NCBI GenBank assembly: GCA_002349565.1
Contig: DEDN01000004.1
Coordinates: 63,171-89,177, forward strand
From: Alphaproteobacteria bacterium UBA2903
GTDB lineage: Bacteria > Pseudomonadota > Alphaproteobacteria > CAAGCB01 > CAG-977
DNA length: 26,007 bases
Reading direction: 5' to 3'
Part shown: positions 22,617 to 26,007 of the stretch, one piece after another
Layout of the letters: each line of letters starts with the position of its first letter
Numbering within the stretch: the stretch's first letter is position 1
Program-made: the position numbers and the translations under genes
The notes under the pieces: model-generated
What the model saw: only the letters and a program-made list of their open reading frames with translations
What the model was told of the DNA's origin: nothing
Databases searched by the model: none

Positions 22617-23993
22617 ATGGCAGTACGCAAATTATTCGGCACGGACGGGGTTCGGGGAAAAGCGAATCAATATCCGATGACGGCTGAAATCGCTTTGAAA
22701 CTGGGCATTGCGGCGGGGTCTTTGTTCAAAAAAGGCGAACACCGCAGCCGCGTCGTTATCGGCAAAGACACCCGTTTGTCGGGCTATATGATTGAAACCG
22801 CGCTGACATCGGGCTTTACCGCCGTCGGTATGGATGTTTTGCTGTTGGGGCCCATGCCCACGCCCGCGGTGGCGATGCTGACCCGTTCGATGCGCGCCGA
22901 TTTGGGCGTGGTGATTTCGGCGTCGCACAATCCGTACGAGGACAATGGCATTAAATTCTTCGGTCCCGACGGCTACAAGCTGTCCGATGAAACCGAACTG
23001 GAAATCGAATCCCGCGTGCTGGGCGATGTCTGTGAATATCTTGCGCCGTCGTCGCAAATCGGGCAGGCGAAGCGTTTGGACGACGCTATCGGGCGCTATA
23101 TCGAATACGTGAAACAGACGTTCCCGCGCGGCAAAATGCTGGAAGGGCTGAAAGTCGTTCTGGACTGCGCGAACGGCGCGTCGTATCGTGTTGCTCCGAC
23201 CGTTTTGTACGAATTGGGCGCGGAAGTCATCGCTATCGGCGTTGATCCCGACGGCCGCAACATCAACGACAACTGCGGCGCGGTGCATACCGACCGCATG
23301 TGCGACGAAGTCGTCAAGCACGGCGCGGATATCGGCATTGCTTTGGACGGCGACGCCGACCGCCTGATTGTCTGCGACGAAAAGGGACAAGTCATCGACG
23401 GCGACCAGATTTTGGCTTTGGTCAGCCGCGAATGGAAGCAGGCGGGCATTCTGAAAGGCAACGGCGTTGTCACGACCGTGATGTCCAACTTGGGGCTGGA
23501 ACGCTATTTGAAAGCCAACGGCATGAACCACATCCGCACGAAAGTCGGCGACCGTTACGTCGTTGAAAAAATGCGCGAAGACGGCTACAACTTGGGCGGC
23601 GAACAGTCGGGACACTTGATTTTGGGCGAACATTCGACGACGGGCGACGGACTGGTCGCGGCTTTGCAGGTTTGCGCCGCCGTTTTGAAAGAAAAACGTC
23701 CCGTCAGCGAAGTCATGCATTTGTTTGAACCCGTGCCTCAACTGCTGAAGAATGTTCGCTTGTCGGACAGAACGCTTGCCAAAACCGCTTTGGAAAGCGA
23801 CAGTTTGAAAATCGTCATCGACAAAACGGAGCGCACGCTGGGCGACAGCGGGCGGCTGCTTATCCGCGCGTCGGGGACGGAACCGCTTATCCGCATTATG
23901 CTCGAGGGCGAAAACCGCGACCAAATCAAAGCCATGGCGGATGAAATCGCCGATGCTTTGGTCGCCGAAGTCGCCGCTTTGGAAGCCCGCTGA
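22617..23993 (+). CDS. glmM: Phosphoglucosamine mutase GlmM
   Basis: GlmM converts glucosamine-6-phosphate to glucosamine-1-phosphate, the step towards UDP-GlcNAc for peptidoglycan and lipopolysaccharide. The 458-residue protein has the N-terminal KLFGTDGVRG, the phosphoserine loop ISASHNP (S103), the magnesium loop DGDADR (244-249), the sugar-binding GEQSGH and the C-terminal phosphate loop RASGTEPLIR. An AAAAGGAG ribosome site (about 22602-22608) precedes the ATG. It follows ftsH, as in many alphaproteobacteria, and serC begins 11 bases after its stop. Confidence 0.97.
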   Translation: MAVRKLFGTDGVRGKANQYPMTAEIALKLGIAAGSLFKKGEHRSRVVIGKDTRLSGYMIETALTSGFTAVGMDVLLLGPMPTPAVAMLTRSMRADLGVVISASHNPYEDNGIKFFGPDGYKLSDETELEIESRVLGDVCEYLAPSSQIGQAKRLDDAIGRYIEYVKQTFPRGKMLEGLKVVLDCANGASYRVAPTVLYELGAEVIAIGVDPDGRNINDNCGAVHTDRMCDEVVKHGADIGIALDGDADRLIVCDEKGQVIDGDQILALVSREWKQAGILKGNGVVTTVMSNLGLERYLKANGMNHIRTKVGDRYVVEKMREDGYNLGGEQSGHLILGEHSTTGDGLVAALQVCAAVLKEKRPVSEVMHLFEPVPQLLKNVRLSDRTLAKTALESDSLKIVIDKTERTLGDSGRLLIRASGTEPLIRIMLEGENRDQIKAMADEIADALVAEVAALEAR

Positions 23994-24004
23994 AAGGACA
24001 AAAT

Positions 24005-25153
24005 ATGAAACCCGAAACAAAACCCGCTTGCCCGAATTTTTCGTCGGGACCTTGCGCCAAACGTCCAAACTGGGACGCGAAAAACCTGTTTTTGAACGAT
24101 TTGGGGCGGTCGCACCGTTCGGCTTTGGGGCATGAACGCTTGAAGCTTGCCATCGATTTGATGAAAGAAGTGCTGGAAATTCCCGAATCCTACCGCGTCG
24201 GCATTATGCCCGCGTCGGATACGGGCGCGGTGGAAGCCGCCTTGTGGTCTTTGCTGGGACCGCGCGGAATCGACGTGTTTTCGTGGGAAACGTTTGGCAA
24301 AGGCTGGGGCGTGGACATCACCAAACAGCTGAAGCTGTCCGATGTGCGAATCTTTGACGCGCCGTACGGCAAGCTGCCCGATTTGACCCAAGCAGATAAA
24401 GACCGCGACATCGTGTTTGCGTGGAACGGCACGACGTCAGGCGTCTGCGTGCCGAACGGCGATTGGATCGCCGACGACCGAAAAGGGCTGACGATTTGCG
24501 ACGCAACCTCCGCCGCTTTTGCGATGGAACTGCCGTGGGACAAGTTGGACGTTGTTACCTTTTCGTGGCAGAAAGCGTTGGGCGGCGAAGCGGCGCACGG
24601 TGTTCTGGTGTTAAGCCCCCGCGCCGTCGAACGGCTGGAAAGCTACGATCCCGCATGGCCCATGCCTAAGATTTTCCGCATGAAAAAGGACGGCAAAATC
24701 AACGAAGGCATTTTTGTCGGCGACACGATTAACACGCCGTCCATGCTTTGCGTGGAGGACATCATTGACGCCTTGAACTGGGGGAAATCGGTCGGCGGGC
24801 TGAAAGGCTTGATTGCGCGGTCAATGAACAATTTTAAAGTTTTGGAAAAATTCGTTGCCGCTTCGGATTGGGCGGATTTTCTGGCGGACAAGGCGGAATA
24901 CCGCTCCAATACATCGGTTTGCCTGAAAATCAAAGCGCCGTGGTTTGCGGAACTGTCCGCGGACGATCAAAAGGCGTTTTGCAAAAAAATGGTCAAGCTG
25001 CTGGGCGACGAAGGCGCGGCGTATGACTGCGGTTCGTACAAGGACGCCCCCGCGGGACTGCGCGTGTGGTGCGGCGCGACGGTCGAAACGGCGGATGTCG
25101 AAAATCTGTGCGCTTGGCTGGATTGGGCATACCAAACCGCGCAAGAGCAATAA
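24005..25153 (+). CDS. serC: Phosphoserine aminotransferase SerC
   Basis: SerC transaminates 3-phosphohydroxypyruvate with glutamate to give phosphoserine in serine biosynthesis; the family also acts in vitamin B6 synthesis. The 382-residue protein starts with CPNFSSGPCAKRPNW and has SHRSALGHERL, the cofactor aspartate D166 (ICDATSAAF), the PLP lysine K190 in FSWQKALGGE, and GDTINTPSMLCVEDIIDALNW. This is the alphaproteobacterial SerC type. AAAGGA lies just before the ATG and overlaps the end of glmM, so it is in an operon with glmM. serB and serA are not adjacent. A terminator follows. Confidence 0.95.
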   Translation: MKPETKPACPNFSSGPCAKRPNWDAKNLFLNDLGRSHRSALGHERLKLAIDLMKEVLEIPESYRVGIMPASDTGAVEAALWSLLGPRGIDVFSWETFGKGWGVDITKQLKLSDVRIFDAPYGKLPDLTQADKDRDIVFAWNGTTSGVCVPNGDWIADDRKGLTICDATSAAFAMELPWDKLDVVTFSWQKALGGEAAHGVLVLSPRAVERLESYDPAWPMPKIFRMKKDGKINEGIFVGDTINTPSMLCVEDIIDALNWGKSVGGLKGLIARSMNNFKVLEKFVAASDWADFLADKAEYRSNTSVCLKIKAPWFAELSADDQKAFCKKMVKLLGDEGAAYDCGSYKDAPAGLRVWCGATVETADVENLCAWLDWAYQTAQEQ

Positions 25154-25162
25154 AATTTGGCG

Positions 25163-25190
25163 AAATCCCCCTCGCAAAGGGAGATTTTTT
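25163..25190 (+). terminator. Rho-independent terminator after serC
   Basis: A 10-bp stem with one A-C mismatch (25163-25172 with 25178-25187) and a 5-base loop, followed by TTTTTT. It closes the glmM-serC transcript. Confidence 0.8.
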
Positions 25191-25222
25191 GTGAAAAAGG
25201 GCGGAAAAGCAACCTTTTTTGA

Positions 25223-25250
25223 TTGACGAGGTTAAAAAGATTGTTTTAAA
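25223..25250 (+). promoter_or_regulatory. Sigma-70-type promoter of the HU gene
   Basis: TTGACG (25223-25228), 16 bases, then TTTAAA (25245-25250), between the serC terminator and the HU start. A leader of about 55 bases would follow. Confidence 0.5.
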
Positions 25251-25314
25251 ATCCGCAATAGATTCGAAACAACGGATCGAAGTTAATCGTTAATTTTTTA
25301 GAGGGAGTCCTCAA

Positions 25315-25587
25315 GTGAATAAAAATGATCTCGTAGCTGAAGTAGCTAAAAACACCGGTTTGTCCAAAACGGACGCCGCCAAATCCGTCGACGCTTTTTT
25401 GAACGCTGTTGAAGGCGCTCTGAAAAAAGGCGACGAAGTTCGTTTGGTCGGCTTCGGCACGTTCAGCATTGCCACGCGCGCCGCGACCGAAGGTCGCAAC
25501 CCCCGCACGGGCGCCAAAATCAACATTCCGGCTTCGAAACAGCCGAAATTCAAAGCCGGCAAAGGCTTGAAGGACGCCGTGAACTAA
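25315..25587 (+). CDS. hup: HU-family DNA-binding protein (GTG start)
   Basis: HU bends and compacts DNA as part of the nucleoid. The 90-residue protein matches the family in full: MNKNDLVAEVAKNTGLSKTD, then VDAFLNAVEGALKKGDEVRLVGFGTF, the signature GRNPRTGAKINIPASK and a C-terminal FKAGKGLKDAVN with the usual KxxF/GK pattern. The start is GTG at 25315, with GAGGGAG (25301-25307) at normal spacing; the downstream AATAAAAATG offers no in-frame ATG. It is monocistronic, with its own promoter and a strong terminator. Whether it is HU-alpha or HU-beta cannot be told. Confidence 0.96.
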   Translation: MNKNDLVAEVAKNTGLSKTDAAKSVDAFLNAVEGALKKGDEVRLVGFGTFSIATRAATEGRNPRTGAKINIPASKQPKFKAGKGLKDAVN

Positions 25588-25600
25588 GCTGTTCACAGTT

Positions 25601-25643
25601 AAAAAAACGGGCGGTTTGTCAATGGCAAACCGCTTGTTTTTTT
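25601..25643 (+). terminator. Rho-independent terminator after the HU gene
   Basis: Stem GCGGTTTG (25611-25618) with CAAACCGC (25626-25633), extended inward and outward by G-T pairs and by an A-run (25601-25607) facing a T-run (25637-25643). The symmetric tails would allow termination on both strands. Confidence 0.88.
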
Positions 25644-25695
25644 GTGATTAAACATAAAGTGCTGCAAGACAGTAGACTCGCAAAGACGGATAAGG

Positions 25696-26007
25696 GTCGG
25701 CACAAGTGCCAATGTTTGCACGGGACTGCTTCACTTCGTTCGCAGTTTCGATTCTCTGGTTATTTTTCAATAAAATATAAAAAATCCTCGAAATTGCGAA
25801 CCCGCGGAAGCGGGTGAAGCAATTTCCGCCATGGTCGGCACGAGTGCCAATATTTGCACGGGACTGCTTCACTTCGTTCGCAGTTTCGATTCTCTGGTTG
25901 TTTTTCAATAAAATAAAAAAATCCTCGAACTTGCGAGCCTGCGGAAGCGGGTGAAGCAATCTCCGCCATGGTCGGCACGGGTGTCAATACTTGCATGGGA
26001 CTGCTTC
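25696..26007. repeat. Tandem REP-like repeat array, unit about 137 bp, continuing past the window
   Basis: Two full units (25696-25833, 138 bp; 25834-25970, 137 bp) and the start of a third (25971-26007) begin with GTCGGCAC. Each unit contains GGACTGCTTCACTTCGTTCG, an A/T-rich centre (TTTTTCAATAAAATA) and, near the end, an inverted related arm (in unit 2 about 25933-25961) sharing GTGAAGCA[A/G]TC and GCGA with the reverse complement of the first arm. Each unit can therefore fold as an imperfect hairpin, like REP elements or small inverted-repeat elements. The units differ by scattered substitutions and a 1-bp length change. Open frames on the minus strand fall in different frames and look non-coding. 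Bases 25644-25695 hold nothing recognisable beyond possible remnants of the same element. Confidence 0.85.

Noticed and set aside
20483..22642. 719-residue open frame antisense to ftsH and the end of tilS
   Set aside because: The opposite strand encodes an unmistakable FtsH; the composition is shadow-like with no motif.
22632..24068. 478-residue open frame antisense to glmM
   Set aside because: A shadow of glmM; no ribosome site or family resemblance.
25648..25996. Two minus-strand open frames with repeated NQRIETANEVKQSRANIG
   Set aside because: They are translations of the REP-like repeat. The 137-bp unit is not a multiple of three, so the repeated peptide falls into different frames, and no ribosome site is seen.
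25696..26007. CRISPR array
   Set aside because: The repeats are contiguous units of about 137 bp with no unique spacers and no cas genes nearby.

Overview
The window looks like chromosomal DNA from an uncultured alphaproteobacterium. The evidence is the gene order ybgC-tolQ-tolR-tolA-tolB-pal-cpoB-tilS-ftsH-glmM, an alphaproteobacterial-type SerC, a zinc-free L28 protein of about 98 residues, and a hook operon behind a sigma-54 promoter. A host-associated or gut origin is possible but cannot be shown from the sequence. All genes read on the + strand except alr. No tRNA, rRNA, CRISPR array, insertion sequence or phage gene was seen. Layout, left to right. (1) 1-514: the 3' end of a polyferredoxin-type iron-sulfur protein. 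(2) 608-2564: a TetR/CerR-type regulator overlapping a FadL-family outer-membrane channel, ended by a strong terminator. (3) 2744-3040: rpmB, ending at a hairpin shared with the convergent alr. (4) 3093-4118 (minus): a divergent alanine racemase. (5) 4148-4202: back-to-back promoters, a sigma-70 type for alr and a near-perfect sigma-54 type for the hook operon. (6) 4233-10241: fliK, flgD and a very large modular flgE, closed by a terminator. (7) 10414-13355: a 208-residue protein of unknown function, then two paralogous, probably exported HExxH proteins. The second overlaps ybgC by an ATGA junction, so this unknown module runs into the envelope operon. (8) 13352-20655: ybgC, tolQ, tolR, tolA, tolB, pal, a second Pal-like lipoprotein, cpoB and tilS. 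Intrinsic-terminator hairpins sit directly in front of the second pal and of cpoB. (9) 20663-25153: ftsH, glmM and serC, closed by a terminator. (10) 25315-25587: an HU-type DNA-binding protein with its own promoter and terminator. (11) 25696-26007: a tandem array of about 137-bp REP-like repeats running off the window. How the genes fit together: TolQRA-TolB-Pal-CpoB forms the envelope-spanning system that constricts the outer membrane at division. GlmM and Alr supply peptidoglycan precursors, and FtsH is inner-membrane quality control. FliK, FlgD and FlgE build the flagellar hook. The most novel content is the pair of putative periplasmic metallopeptidases tied to the Tol-Pal operon, the doubled Pal with terminators inside the cluster, and the oversized FlgE.
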